From NCBI GenBank assembly GCA_000955795.1, contig JYOB01000001.1, positions 82,292 to 146,291 on the forward strand: a stretch of 64,000 nt of DNA, read 5' to 3'. The position numbers and the translations under genes were made by a program. The notes under the pieces were generated by a model that did not search any database, was not told the origin of the DNA, and was given only the letters and a program-made list of their open reading frames with translations. Below are positions 23,874 to 32,160 of this stretch, piece after piece; the first letter of the stretch is position 1, and each line of letters opens with the position of its first letter. This stretch comes from Burkholderiaceae bacterium 26. GTDB lineage: Bacteria > Pseudomonadota > Gammaproteobacteria > Burkholderiales > Burkholderiaceae.

Positions 23874-24637
23874 GACGCGCGCTCCGGCCTACGTCCGCTG
23901 AGGTTGTCGAACACGCCGCGCCGCCATGCCACAAGACCCGTCACAACAAGCGCCGCGACGATCAGCAAGCCAAGCAACCACACCAGGGGGTTGCGCGTGC
24001 TGAATGTGCCCAGCAACGCCGCGCCCTTTCGCGCGTCCACGGGCACCGGCTGTGCGCCCTGCAAGAACAGCGATACGTTGTCGTAGCTCAGCCCTTCAAT
24101 GCTGTGCGCGACCAGGTCTTTCACCATCGGCGCCATGGCGGTGAGGTTCACACCGGGCCGGTAGCGGATGTACACAGCAGCGGAGGCTGGCTTGGCCTTG
24201 TCGGCCAGCGGATCATTCTCGGGAATGACGACGTGCACGTGCGCCAGCATCACGCCGTCCACATCCAGCAGCGTGCGCGACAGCTCCTGTGATACGCCGT
24301 AGATGTAGCGCACGCGCTCTTCAGCAGGCGTGGCCACCAGCCCCTGTTTCTGGAACACCTGGCCAAGCGATGCCAGGCGCGGGCGCGGCAGGCCCTGCGC
24401 ACGCAGCACGGCCAGCGAAGGGCCCATGTCGGCCTGGTCGACGGTAAGCGTCCAGGTACGGCCCTCCTGGCCCTGCCCGTCCTGCACGAGCTTCTGCCCG
24501 CTGATGCCTGCCGCCGATAGCGCGGCCACCATCTCGTTGACCTCGACCTCCGACAGGCCGGTGTACAGCTCCTGCTCGCACCCGGCCAGGCCGAAGAGGC
24601 AGGCAAGCGCCATCAGCACACCCAGCAATCGGTTCAT
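23870..24637 (-). CDS. sctJ: type III secretion inner-membrane ring lipoprotein SctJ
   Basis: It encodes 255 residues of the YscJ/HrcJ/PrgK family. The lipoprotein signal ends in LAGC (Cys20). The ring-building parts are seen in LYTGLSEVEVNEMVAAL, GLPRPRLASLGQVFQKQGLV, TLLDVDGVMLAHVHVVIPEND and AAVYIRYRPG. A C-terminal membrane segment (WLLGLLIVAALVVTGLVAW) follows with a short Arg-rich tail. The gene follows the sctI candidate by 1 nt and overlaps sctK. Confidence 0.95.
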   Translation of the reverse strand: MNRLLGVLMALACLFGLAGCEQELYTGLSEVEVNEMVAALSAAGISGQKLVQDGQGQEGRTWTLTVDQADMGPSLAVLRAQGLPRPRLASLGQVFQKQGLVATPAEERVRYIYGVSQELSRTLLDVDGVMLAHVHVVIPENDPLADKAKPASAAVYIRYRPGVNLTAMAPMVKDLVAHSIEGLSYDNVSLFLQGAQPVPVDARKGAALLGTFSTRNPLVWLLGLLIVAALVVTGLVAWRRGVFDNLSGRRPERAS

Positions 24638-24638
24638 G

Positions 24639-25220
24639 TCAGCCTTCCTGGTTCTTCAGCAGCGAGTGGCTCACGCCGTTGGCGGCCTGCGCAAAGCTCA
24701 TGTCCATCTGGTACTCGGCCAGCGTCATCGAGGCGAAGTAGCTGAAGTCAGCCAGCTTCACCATCGTCATGGTCACGTCCATGCTGTCGAGCGAGTCGAG
24801 CATCTCCTGCCGCTTGCTGTTGATGCTGGTGTAGCGCTCGTTGAGGTCATGGCCGTAGTCGCGCCACTGGCCCATCGCACCGTCGGCACCGGGCCCGCGC
24901 GTGAACGAGAACGACACATCCGGCACCGGCGATGGCGTTGCGTTGGAGGCCATCGGAATGGGCTGCGCCGGCAGCGTGGCCGGCTGCACCGTCGTGGTGG
25001 CAACCGGGCGCATCATGCCGCCAAACTGCTGGGCGTCGGTGGGCATGGCGGCCTGCGTAGCCGGAGTGCCGATGCCCTGCTCGACCTGCCCCGGGCCTTG
25101 GGCCGCATACGCCGCGGGGTTCACCTGCGCGGCCTGGCTGGCACCGGCAGCGCCGCCGGCTTGCGCCTGTGCGGCCTGAGTCGCGGCAACGGCCGCAATC
25201 GCATTCGCTTCGATCGACAT
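24639..25220 (-). CDS. sctI: probable type III secretion inner-rod protein SctI
   Basis: It encodes 193 residues, with AGGAGGG before the ATG. The first 120 residues are low-complexity, rich in Ala, Gln and Pro. The C-terminal 70 residues are helical (SINSKRQEMLDSLDSMDVTM, then YQMDMSFAQAANGVSHSLLKN) and end in LLKNQEG. That resembles the C-terminal polymerisation helix of YscI/HrpB2-like rod proteins, which end close to a conserved Gln. Position immediately before sctJ matches hrpB2-hrcJ. The long N-terminus exceeds the family's usual 110-130 residues, so the assignment is moderate. Confidence 0.6.
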   Translation of the reverse strand: MSIEANAIAAVAATQAAQAQAGGAAGASQAAQVNPAAYAAQGPGQVEQGIGTPATQAAMPTDAQQFGGMMRPVATTTVQPATLPAQPIPMASNATPSPVPDVSFSFTRGPGADGAMGQWRDYGHDLNERYTSINSKRQEMLDSLDSMDVTMTMVKLADFSYFASMTLAEYQMDMSFAQAANGVSHSLLKNQEG

Positions 25221-25282
25221 CGTGCCCTCCTGAATTCGGTGAAGCGGCGGCAGGCCGCGCCCGCCGCCGCTGGGGTTGCGCG

Positions 25283-25489
25283 TCAGCTCGCGCGCGCGCC
25301 GTCGCGGACGGCACCGGCTGCCGAAGCCGCCGTATTGCTCAGCGATTGGGCCGCGCCGATGATGCCGCTGGCTGCGGCGCCCTTGGCTGCGGCTGCCTGC
25401 ACTGCCGTGGCGATCTTCAGCTGGTCATCGCCGGACTGGTTGATGCTGCCGATGGCGCCGTCGACGCCGGTGGTGGGTGTACCTGCCAT
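25283..25489 (-). CDS. small protein in the sct operon, candidate needle/pilus subunit
   Basis: It encodes 68 residues. The ATG at 25489 has AGGAGAGCACC in front, an excellent ribosome-binding site; an upstream in-frame start at 25531 lacks one. The protein is Ala/Gly/Ser-rich and helical (QLKIATAVQAAAAKGAAASG, then SLSNTAASAAGAVRDGA), without signal peptide, aromatic residues or Cys. Hrp pilins and needle subunits are small, variable helical proteins encoded near sctD/sctI, so this is a candidate SctF. However, it lacks the W-x-x-P/Y-x-x-x-L pattern of classical needle proteins. Confidence 0.5.
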   Translation of the reverse strand: MAGTPTTGVDGAIGSINQSGDDQLKIATAVQAAAAKGAAASGIIGAAQSLSNTAASAAGAVRDGARAS

Positions 25490-25533
25490 GGTGCTCTCCT
25501 GGATGTCAGTCAAAAGGGTCAAAAAGATCAAAA

Positions 25534-25551
25534 GGAACTACCGGAACTACC
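25534..25551. repeat. tandem 9-bp repeat GGAACTACC upstream of the small sct gene
   Basis: Two adjacent copies of GGAACTACC lie in the 149-bp gap between sctD and the 68-residue gene, next to a CAAAAG-type A-rich run (25511-25534). The embedded 9-mer GAACTACCG is the reverse complement of CGGTAGTTC at 31243-31251, which is the right half of the palindrome in front of luxR. Confidence 0.5.
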
Positions 25552-25638
25552 AACTGCCTGGCGGCGGCAACCGGCCTCGCATCTGCCGGCGACCTCCGTA
25601 CGACACACCCCACGCGCGGGAAAGGGGGACCCGCTGCG

Positions 25639-26832
25639 CTACGGTGTTTGCGGCTGGATCGGCCACGTGACCGATTGCCCGCCGCGGTCGAGCACCACAC
25701 CATCTGAAGCGATGCTCTTTACCTGGAGGCCGCCCTTGAGGCGCGCGCCCTCGAAATACAACTGGCCGTCGCGCGTCTGCACAAAGCGCGTGCCGTCTTC
25801 GTCTTCATACGTGCTCACGATGGCGGGCAGGCCGTCGGCGCGCGGCGTTTCCGCCACGATGTTCGGCGGCGGCGGGCCATCCCACGCCACGCGGTCGATC
25901 ACCTCGACGGCCGGCTTGGCGTCGCGCGCGTAGTTGCGGATGCGCTGCCATGCCTGCGCCCGATCGGCCGTGCCGCTCACCACGATGCGGCCATGTCCGT
26001 CGTAGGCCACGTTCAGCGCGGCCGTACCGCTTGTGCCGCCCGCGCTGAAGTACTGCTGCGCAGCGGCCAGCAGATCGCTCACCACATACACCTCGCCAAT
26101 CGACACATCCGACAACCCGCGTGCGCGGCTCAGCAGCGCCTGATGGTCTGCCTCGGTCGGTACGTAGCCGGACACGCGCGACGTGCCGTCCGACGCCGGC
26201 GTCACCACAATCTCCGCCGGGTCGCCCAAGGCGTGACGGACCTGCGCTGCACGCGCTGCCGGGTCGCGCCCCCAGAGCGACCAGCCGTCGTGCCCGGCAA
26301 ACGCCACCACGCCACCGGCCAGCAGCACCGCAAGCCACAGGCCGATGCCGGCGATCAGCCACGTCCGCCCGCGCCCGGCCTTGGTGGACACCCGAGACAG
26401 CCACACCGCGGCGGCCAGCGGCAGCCACGACGGCACGCGCTCTGCCAGCACCGCAGCACCCCCGCCTTCCACCGCAGCGGCCGGCATGCGGATCGTCCCG
26501 ACCTTCTCGATGCCGACGCGGATGTCGCCCATGGCAATCACATCGCCCGGCACCACGCTGCGGCGCGTCTGGCCGAATGGCTGGCCGTTGAGCGTTGGCT
26601 CGGCGTCATCCAGCCGGCGTGCAGAGACGGCAATACCGCCCACCTCGAACATCAGCTCGCGCGCGGCGACGCTGCTGTCGGGCACGATGATTTCGCAGCT
26701 GGGCGCCGAGCCGACCACGTTGGCGCCCATCCGCAGCGGCATCGATCTGCCGTACAGCGGGCCGCTCAGGAAGCACAGCTTCCAGGGCGATTTATCCGAG
26801 TGCGGCGAGGGTTGTGTGGCTGGCTGGTTCAT
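25639..26832 (-). CDS. sctD: type III secretion inner-membrane ring protein SctD
   Basis: It encodes 397 residues. The ATG at 26832 lies inside the 3' end of sctC (41-nt overlap). Order: FHA-like cytoplasmic domain, residues about 15-110 (CFLSGPLYGRSMPLRMGANV, then VPGDVIAMGDIRVGIE); membrane segment about 148-172 (WLIAGIGLWLAVLLAGGVVAFAG); periplasmic ring-building domains with GDPAEIVV, SRVSGYVPTEADHQALL and RIVVSGTADRAQAWQRIRN. This is the YscD/PrgH architecture. SctD forms the outer of the two inner-membrane rings around SctJ and contacts the SctC secretin. Confidence 0.88.
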   Translation of the reverse strand: MNQPATQPSPHSDKSPWKLCFLSGPLYGRSMPLRMGANVVGSAPSCEIIVPDSSVAARELMFEVGGIAVSARRLDDAEPTLNGQPFGQTRRSVVPGDVIAMGDIRVGIEKVGTIRMPAAAVEGGGAAVLAERVPSWLPLAAAVWLSRVSTKAGRGRTWLIAGIGLWLAVLLAGGVVAFAGHDGWSLWGRDPAARAAQVRHALGDPAEIVVTPASDGTSRVSGYVPTEADHQALLSRARGLSDVSIGEVYVVSDLLAAAQQYFSAGGTSGTAALNVAYDGHGRIVVSGTADRAQAWQRIRNYARDAKPAVEVIDRVAWDGPPPPNIVAETPRADGLPAIVSTYEDEDGTRFVQTRDGQLYFEGARLKGGLQVKSIASDGVVLDRGGQSVTWPIQPQTP

Positions 26833-28726
26833 GCAGTCGCGAAACAGGCGGCGTGGGCAAGGTGCCGACACTGGCCGGCGGCTGGTTGGGTGCCGGCGTG
26901 CTGGGCAACGGGCCCGGTTTCCAATCGGTCGATCCCGGTACCGGCATACCAACGCCCGGGATCGACACGGCGGGCACGTCGTTCGGGTTGGTGCTGGCAG
27001 CGGTCAGGATGCGCGGGGTCAGCAGATAGAAACGCTCCATGTGCTGGCCGGTCTTGTTGGTGTACTTGAACAGGTTGCCGATGAAGGGCACGTCTGACAG
27101 GAACGGAATGCCCGACTTGGTGTTGTTCAGGCTGTCGGAGTTGAAGCCGGCAATCAGCAGGCTCTTGCCCTCTTCGATCATCGCCTTGGTCACGATCGAA
27201 CGCTCCTGCACCACGGGCAATTGCGAAACGCGGTCGTTGGTCAGGTTGCCGTCGTCGATGTCGATCGACATCATCACGCTCATCTGCCCGGCCTCGTTGA
27301 CGATGAGCGGCGTGACCTTCACGCTCGTGCCCGTCGTGATGCCGTACAGCGATGCATCCTGAAAACCCGACACCGGCACATAGAAGTGGATGAGGTTTTC
27401 AAGAATGGCCTCGGTGTTGTCCAGCGCCAGCACCTTCGGCTTGGCTTGCAGTTGTGCATTGCCGCTCTGCGTGAGCGCATTGATGCGCGCCAGCAGGTAG
27501 TTGCGCAAGCTGCCGCCAATCGATGCGGTGAGCGCCATGCCGATCGGCGTGGTGGCGCCGGTCTGGCCGTCTTCGGTGGTGCCGAGGTTGAACGTGAGCG
27601 GCGGATTGTTGCCGTTGCCGGATTGGAAATCGCCGTGCGTGGTATGCAGGCGCCAGTCAACGCCCAGGCTGTCGAGCGAATCGGTGCTGATGTCGATGAT
27701 CGTGAGGTTGATCTCCACCAGCCGCGGCTTGGTATCAAGCGAGGCAATCAGGCGCTCGTATTGCGCCATGTGCTCGGGTACGTCGCGGATGAGCACGGCA
27801 TTGATGCCGGCGTCGGCCTCGATGCGCGGCAGGTCAGGCGGTGCTCCGCCGCCCGATGCTGCAGGCGCCTGCGCGCCGTAGCCGGAATCGCCCTGCGCGC
27901 CCGCCAGCGGAATCTCGATGCGCGGCACGTTGATGCTGTCGCCGGAACTGAGCTTCATCTGCCGCGTCGGCCCAGTCAGCCGCATGGCGCGCGTAGGCGA
28001 CATGCCGGGGCTGCTGGCACCCGGGTTGGGTGCGCCCAGCAGGCGACGCATCATGGTGGCAATGCCTGGAATCGTCACGGGCTTGCCAGACCGATTGATC
28101 TCCACATCGCCCGCCCAGGCGTACTTGAGTGGGAACGCGCGAATCTCTGCGCGATCCATGCCGCGCGCCGGATCGGCAATCGATGCAATGGCCTGGCGCA
28201 CCAGTTCCACATAGCGCTTCGGGCCAGACGCGTAGACCGTGTTTTCCTTGTCGCTCACAACCAGAGGAAAGCGCTGATCGGTGATCTGCATGGCACGCAG
28301 GATCTGCGCAAGCTCTGGCCCGCTGCCCTTCGGAATCGGGAAGACCTGCGTCTGTGAATCATCTGCGCGGTCCACGTAGATAAGCGAACCGTCGTAGTAC
28401 CACGTGAGCCCGTAGGTGGCGCACACCGTGTTGAGCGTGCTGGCCGGCGGGCCCGAGAACTTGCCGTTGATTGTGCCTTCCACCTTCGGGTCGACGACCG
28501 CCGTCACGCCTTGGGATGCCGCCAGCTCGCGGATGAAATCCCCCACCTTCTTACCTTCCGCCACCAGCGTGTAAGACCGGTTGCGCCAGCGCAGCTCGGC
28601 CGCCTGCACCATGGCCGCAGTCGTCAGCAACCACAGACAGGCCGCCGATGCACTCCACCGCAGGAATCGATAGCGTTTGTTCACGCGTGTTCTCGCTCGG
28701 TTATGTTGTTGTTCGTTCGGCGCCAT
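26792..28726 (-). CDS. sctC: type III secretion outer-membrane secretin SctC
   Basis: It encodes 644 residues. A signal peptide of about 43 residues ends at MVQA-AE. N-terminal domains follow (YTLVAEGKKVGDFIRELAAS, then VEGTINGKFSGPPASTLN). Next come N1/N3-type repeats (IEADAGINAVLIRDVPEHMA) and the secretin core with LQAKPKVLALDNTEAIL, VPVSGFQDASLYGITTGTSV and GKSLLIAGFNSD. It forms the outer-membrane channel. The C-terminus has a Pro-rich tail after SIPGVGMPVPG. The gene follows sctS by 15 nt and overlaps sctD. Confidence 0.95.
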   Translation of the reverse strand: MAPNEQQHNRARTRVNKRYRFLRWSASAACLWLLTTAAMVQAAELRWRNRSYTLVAEGKKVGDFIRELAASQGVTAVVDPKVEGTINGKFSGPPASTLNTVCATYGLTWYYDGSLIYVDRADDSQTQVFPIPKGSGPELAQILRAMQITDQRFPLVVSDKENTVYASGPKRYVELVRQAIASIADPARGMDRAEIRAFPLKYAWAGDVEINRSGKPVTIPGIATMMRRLLGAPNPGASSPGMSPTRAMRLTGPTRQMKLSSGDSINVPRIEIPLAGAQGDSGYGAQAPAASGGGAPPDLPRIEADAGINAVLIRDVPEHMAQYERLIASLDTKPRLVEINLTIIDISTDSLDSLGVDWRLHTTHGDFQSGNGNNPPLTFNLGTTEDGQTGATTPIGMALTASIGGSLRNYLLARINALTQSGNAQLQAKPKVLALDNTEAILENLIHFYVPVSGFQDASLYGITTGTSVKVTPLIVNEAGQMSVMMSIDIDDGNLTNDRVSQLPVVQERSIVTKAMIEEGKSLLIAGFNSDSLNNTKSGIPFLSDVPFIGNLFKYTNKTGQHMERFYLLTPRILTAASTNPNDVPAVSIPGVGMPVPGSTDWKPGPLPSTPAPNQPPASVGTLPTPPVSRLHEPASHTTLAALG

Positions 28727-28741
28727 CTCGCGATCCCCTCG

Positions 28742-29023
28742 CTAAAAAGGCGCCACACCGCCGTAAAACACCTGATCGAGTGCCATGCGGGCAAAACGCA
28801 GCACTTCGCGTCCGCCCCACCCCGCCAGCACCACGATGGTCACCATCACCGCAATCAGCCGCACCGACAGCCCGATGCTCTGATCCTGGATCTGCGTCAC
28901 TGCCTGCGCGATGGCAATCAGCAAGGCCGATACCGTCGCCACGGCCACCACCGGCAACGAGACCAGCAGCACCAGAAGCAAGCCCTGGCGTGTGGCTTCA
29001 AGAATGGTGGCGCTCATGTTCAT
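28742..29023 (-). CDS. sctS: type III secretion export apparatus protein SctS
   Basis: It encodes 93 residues with two membrane hairpins, typical of FliQ/YscS/HrcS. Motifs are LLLVLLVSLPVVAVATVSALLIA and AQAVTQIQDQSIGLSVRLIAV; the TQIQDQ-type loop is the family hallmark. GGAGACAGGCCC precedes the first ATG. SctS is part of the SctRST export gate. It lies between sctV and sctC, apart from sctR (plus strand) and sctT. Confidence 0.95.
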   Translation of the reverse strand: MNMSATILEATRQGLLLVLLVSLPVVAVATVSALLIAIAQAVTQIQDQSIGLSVRLIAVMVTIVVLAGWGGREVLRFARMALDQVFYGGVAPF

Positions 29024-29061
29024 GGGCCTGTCTCCTTGTGCGGTCCGTGCGTTCTGTGTGT

Positions 29062-31068
29062 TCAGGCGGGGTTGGTCACCCAGCCCACCGTGTTGAGTTC
29101 AATGGCTTCGTCGATCTCCTGGTACGACAGCACCGGCAGATCGCCAAACACCGGTTGCAGCATCGTCTTGACGTAGCGCCGGCAATTGAGCGACACCATC
29201 ACCGCCAGCGGGCGGCCGTGGCGGTCTTTCTCCAGCGGGCGTGTGCCGCCAAGGATCTTCACCACCTGGTCGGTAATCGCCTGCTTGGCGTCGCGTGTGA
29301 GGCTCAGCACACTGCCCTGCTTGGTGTGCACGACGGCCTGCTCGATGCGCTCCTGCAAGGACTGCTCGAACAGCACCACATCGAGCACGCGGCTGGTGCC
29401 GCAGAACTGCTCGGTGATCTGGCGGTGCAAATCCACGCGCACCAGTTCCACGAGGCCGATCACGTCTTCGGGCTCCTTGGGCGACCACGTGATCAGGCTC
29501 TCGAAAATGGCGCGCAGGTTGCGGATCGACACGCCCTCCTGCACCAGCCGGCGCAGCACTTCCGTAATGCGCTGTGGGGGTACCAGGCGTGTGAGTTCGG
29601 CCACCAGTTCGCCGTGTTCGCGACGCATGATCTGGATGAGGTTTTGCGTTTCCTGAATGCCGATGAGCGACGCGGCGTTGCGCTCGATGAGCGTTTCGAC
29701 TTCGGCCGCGAGGCGGTCTTCGGAGGGCACGGCGGCGTCCGAAATCGCATCGCGCTCCGGCAGCGTGCCTTCGGCGGCCAGCACGTCCTGCACAAGCAGC
29801 GCGTAACTGTGGGCGGGCAACGCCGCATCCCAGTTCAGTTGCACACGTGGGAACACCGCGCCGAGCCTGCGCTGCACGCGCGATTTGGCTTCGGCCAGGC
29901 GGGTCTGCAAGGCAACGAGTTCGATCTCGCCGCGCAGGTCATCCGACAGGCGCACCGCAATGGGTGCCGCAATGCCTTCAGCGGGCGAGCCTGCCTCGGG
30001 CTCGGCCAACCGCCGTGCGTCGGGTCCGAGCACCAGCAGATCGAGCGGCGGGGCCTGCCGGCGCTGGCGCATGCGGAGGAATGCAGCCGAAGCGGTGCCG
30101 ATCGCCAGCAGCAGGAACGACCACTTCGGAAACCCGGGCACCAGCAGAAACGCCAGCAGCACACCGCTGGCCATCAGCATGCCGCGCGGGTGGGCAGTGA
30201 TCTGCGCGCCGATCTGCTGGCCAAGGTGGCGTGCTTCACGATCCCGCGTCGCCACGCGGGTGGTGACGATGCCTGCGGCAATCGACACCAGCAGCGACGG
30301 AATCTGCGAGGCCATGCCGTCGCCGACCGTCAGGATCGCGTAACGGTGCAGCGCATCGCCAATCGACATGCCGTGCATGAGCGCACCCACGGCAATGCCA
30401 GCCAGGATGTTGATGACCGCGATGATGATGCCCGCGATGGCGTCGCCCTTGACGAACTTCATCGCACCGTCCATCGCGCCGTGCAACTGCGATTCCTGCT
30501 CCAGCGCTTCGCGGCGGCGCTTGGCTTCGTCCGACGTGATGATGCCGGCGCGCAGATCCGCGTCGATACTCATCTGCTTGCCGGGCATGGCATCCAGCGA
30601 AAACCGCGCACCCACCTCCGCCACGCGCTCCGAGCCCTTGGCGATCACGATGAACTGCACCACCGCAATCACCAGGAACACCACGCCGCCCACGACGAAG
30701 TTGTTGCCGACCACCAGCTTGCCGAACGTGTCGATCACGTGGCCTGCATTGGCCTGCAGCAGGATCAGCTTGCACGACGCGATGTTCAGCGACAGCCGGA
30801 ACAGCGTCGTGAACAGCAGCACGGCCGGAAATGACGAGAACGCAAGTGCTGACGGCAGATAGATCGACACGCACAGCAGCACGATGCTGGCCGCCAGATT
30901 GAGCGAGATGAGCCCGTCCAACACGACGGTCGGCAGCGGCAGTACAAAGAGCGCGACGACCGCCACCACAAACACGGCAATCGCAATGTCGTAGTTCACC
31001 AGCCGCGCCCAGCGCAAGCCGGAGAGCGGAACGTCCAACGCTGCAGCAAGATTGCGAGGCTTTGCCAT
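29062..31068 (-). CDS. sctV: type III secretion export gate protein SctV
   Basis: It encodes 668 residues of the FlhA/YscV/HrcV family. The ATG at 31068 with AAAGG upstream gives the usual N-terminus (MAKPRNLAAALDVPLSG); the open frame further upstream crosses the promoter region and is not used. About seven membrane segments occupy residues 25-330, and the FHIPEP-region motif LFRLSLNIASCKLILLQ is followed by GARFSLDAMPGKQMSIDADL. The cytoplasmic C-domain (about 350-668) forms the nonameric docking ring. As first gene of the long minus-strand operon it follows the 222-bp divergent promoter with luxR. Confidence 0.96.
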   Translation of the reverse strand: MAKPRNLAAALDVPLSGLRWARLVNYDIAIAVFVVAVVALFVLPLPTVVLDGLISLNLAASIVLLCVSIYLPSALAFSSFPAVLLFTTLFRLSLNIASCKLILLQANAGHVIDTFGKLVVGNNFVVGGVVFLVIAVVQFIVIAKGSERVAEVGARFSLDAMPGKQMSIDADLRAGIITSDEAKRRREALEQESQLHGAMDGAMKFVKGDAIAGIIIAVINILAGIAVGALMHGMSIGDALHRYAILTVGDGMASQIPSLLVSIAAGIVTTRVATRDREARHLGQQIGAQITAHPRGMLMASGVLLAFLLVPGFPKWSFLLLAIGTASAAFLRMRQRRQAPPLDLLVLGPDARRLAEPEAGSPAEGIAAPIAVRLSDDLRGEIELVALQTRLAEAKSRVQRRLGAVFPRVQLNWDAALPAHSYALLVQDVLAAEGTLPERDAISDAAVPSEDRLAAEVETLIERNAASLIGIQETQNLIQIMRREHGELVAELTRLVPPQRITEVLRRLVQEGVSIRNLRAIFESLITWSPKEPEDVIGLVELVRVDLHRQITEQFCGTSRVLDVVLFEQSLQERIEQAVVHTKQGSVLSLTRDAKQAITDQVVKILGGTRPLEKDRHGRPLAVMVSLNCRRYVKTMLQPVFGDLPVLSYQEIDEAIELNTVGWVTNPA

Positions 31069-31290
31069 GGAGCGCCTTTGGGCCGTGTGGGCATAGCCCA
31101 CGAATGTCCGTAGAAGACCGGCGCCGTTCAGCACCCGCTTCCCTTGCGAAAAGTGTAGAAGTGGGGGGCCTGTCCGCTCAACGCTGAAACTCGTAGTCGT
31201 GCAGCCAATCTCTGACGAAGTTTCGGGGTCGACTACGTTTTTCGGTAGTTCATCGCAGCGTGTGCGCGCCACTACAGTAAGTGCATTCAC
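31069..31290. promoter_or_regulatory. divergent promoter region of the sctV operon and the luxR-sctQ-sctR operon
   Basis: This 222-bp gap drives both halves of the secretion locus. It contains an 18-bp palindrome (31232-31249), a related half-site in opposite orientation, GACTACGAGTTTCAGC on the minus strand (31183-31198), and a 14-bp palindrome AAGTG-CATT-CACTT at 31279-31292 across the luxR start codon. A TTCGG-N14-TTCGG pair at 31222-31245 is one base short of a classical PIP box. Confidence 0.6.
31232..31249. promoter_or_regulatory. 18-bp palindrome ACTAC-N8-GTAGT, candidate LuxR-type operator
   Basis: The sequence ACTACGTTTTTCGGTAGT is a perfect 5-bp inverted repeat with an 8-bp spacer. 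Length and layout are like lux boxes. It lies 42 bp before the luxR start codon, in the promoter shared with sctV. The same layout is found at 32243-32259, inside the 5' end of sctQ. Confidence 0.5.
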
Positions 31291-32160
31291 TTGCCACGCG
31301 AGAGGCCACGGTTGAATGCTTCGAATGTGGGTGCCGGCGATGTCCGCGCGCCGATCCTGTTTGGCGAAGAGCACATCGTGGTCGATGCGGAATCGATCCG
31401 CCTGGGTGCGACGGCGCGCGCAGAGTCTTTCTCTGAAACCGCGCAGGACCTGCGGGCCGCGCACGGTGCTCAGGAACGACAATTGCTGCTGCGCGCAGTC
31501 TTGCGCAGCATCGGCTTCGACTGGCTCTGCTACTACCGGCTGACACGCATTGGGGAATCGATTACGCGCGTGCTGTACTTCCGTGCGTATTCCCCGCCGA
31601 ACTGGCCCAAGCGCTACGTCGACGAACGCTACTTTGAAGTCGACCCGCGGCTGGCCTTCGCGCTGCGCTACGAATGGCCACTTGTGTGGGATCTGGCCGA
31701 CCTGGGCGCCACACTCACCGCTCCGGCAGATGCGGATCGCCTGCACCGCCTGCTGCAAGACGCCGAACGCGCCGGCCTGCGCAGCGGCATCAGCTTTGGT
31801 GTCGTCAGCCCGCGCAGCCTGGAGCACAGCGTCATCTGTTTCGGATCGGGCAACAACGCCAAGGGCTGGATTGCCGACAACGTGGTCGGCCAAGCCTATG
31901 CCGTGGGGCTGGGCCTGCATGAATTTCTTATGCAGCACGCCAAGCCATTGCATGAAGACACGCACGCGCGCGCGCTCACGCAGGTGCAACGGCAAATTCT
32001 GGAGTTCATCACCAGCGGGTTGTCGGACAAGGCGATTGCCGAGCAGCTCAACATGTCGCCGCACAACGTCGACTATCACCTGCGTCAGCTCAAGAAGAAA
32101 TACGGTGCGCAGAACCGCGTGCAGCTGGCCTATATGGCTGGGCGCATGTTCATGACATGA
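31291..32160 (+). CDS. LuxR-family regulator with autoinducer-binding domain (first of two)
   Basis: It encodes 289 residues. The likely start is a TTG at 31291; no in-frame ATG lies near the N-terminus, so the start is uncertain. Residues about 60-200 are an autoinducer-binding domain. All four ligand-contact positions of TraR/LuxR are kept with exact spacing in PPNWPKRYVDERYFEVDPRL and PLVWD: W, then Y at +4, D at +13, W at +28. The C-terminus is a LuxR helix-turn-helix (ITSGLSDKAIAEQLNMSPHN, then VDYHLRQLKKKYG). No luxI-type synthase is in the window, so it behaves like a solo. It is the first gene of an operon with sctQ (ATGA overlap), sctR and a lytic transglycosylase, so it probably controls secretion genes. 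Confidence 0.88.
   Translation: MPRERPRLNASNVGAGDVRAPILFGEEHIVVDAESIRLGATARAESFSETAQDLRAAHGAQERQLLLRAVLRSIGFDWLCYYRLTRIGESITRVLYFRAYSPPNWPKRYVDERYFEVDPRLAFALRYEWPLVWDLADLGATLTAPADADRLHRLLQDAERAGLRSGISFGVVSPRSLEHSVICFGSGNNAKGWIADNVVGQAYAVGLGLHEFLMQHAKPLHEDTHARALTQVQRQILEFITSGLSDKAIAEQLNMSPHNVDYHLRQLKKKYGAQNRVQLAYMAGRMFMT

Noticed and set aside
31222..31245. PIP-box-like pair TTCGG-N14-TTCGG before luxR
   Set aside because: The classical box needs TTCGB-N15-TTCGB; the spacing is one base short and no HrpX/HrpB-type activator is in the window.
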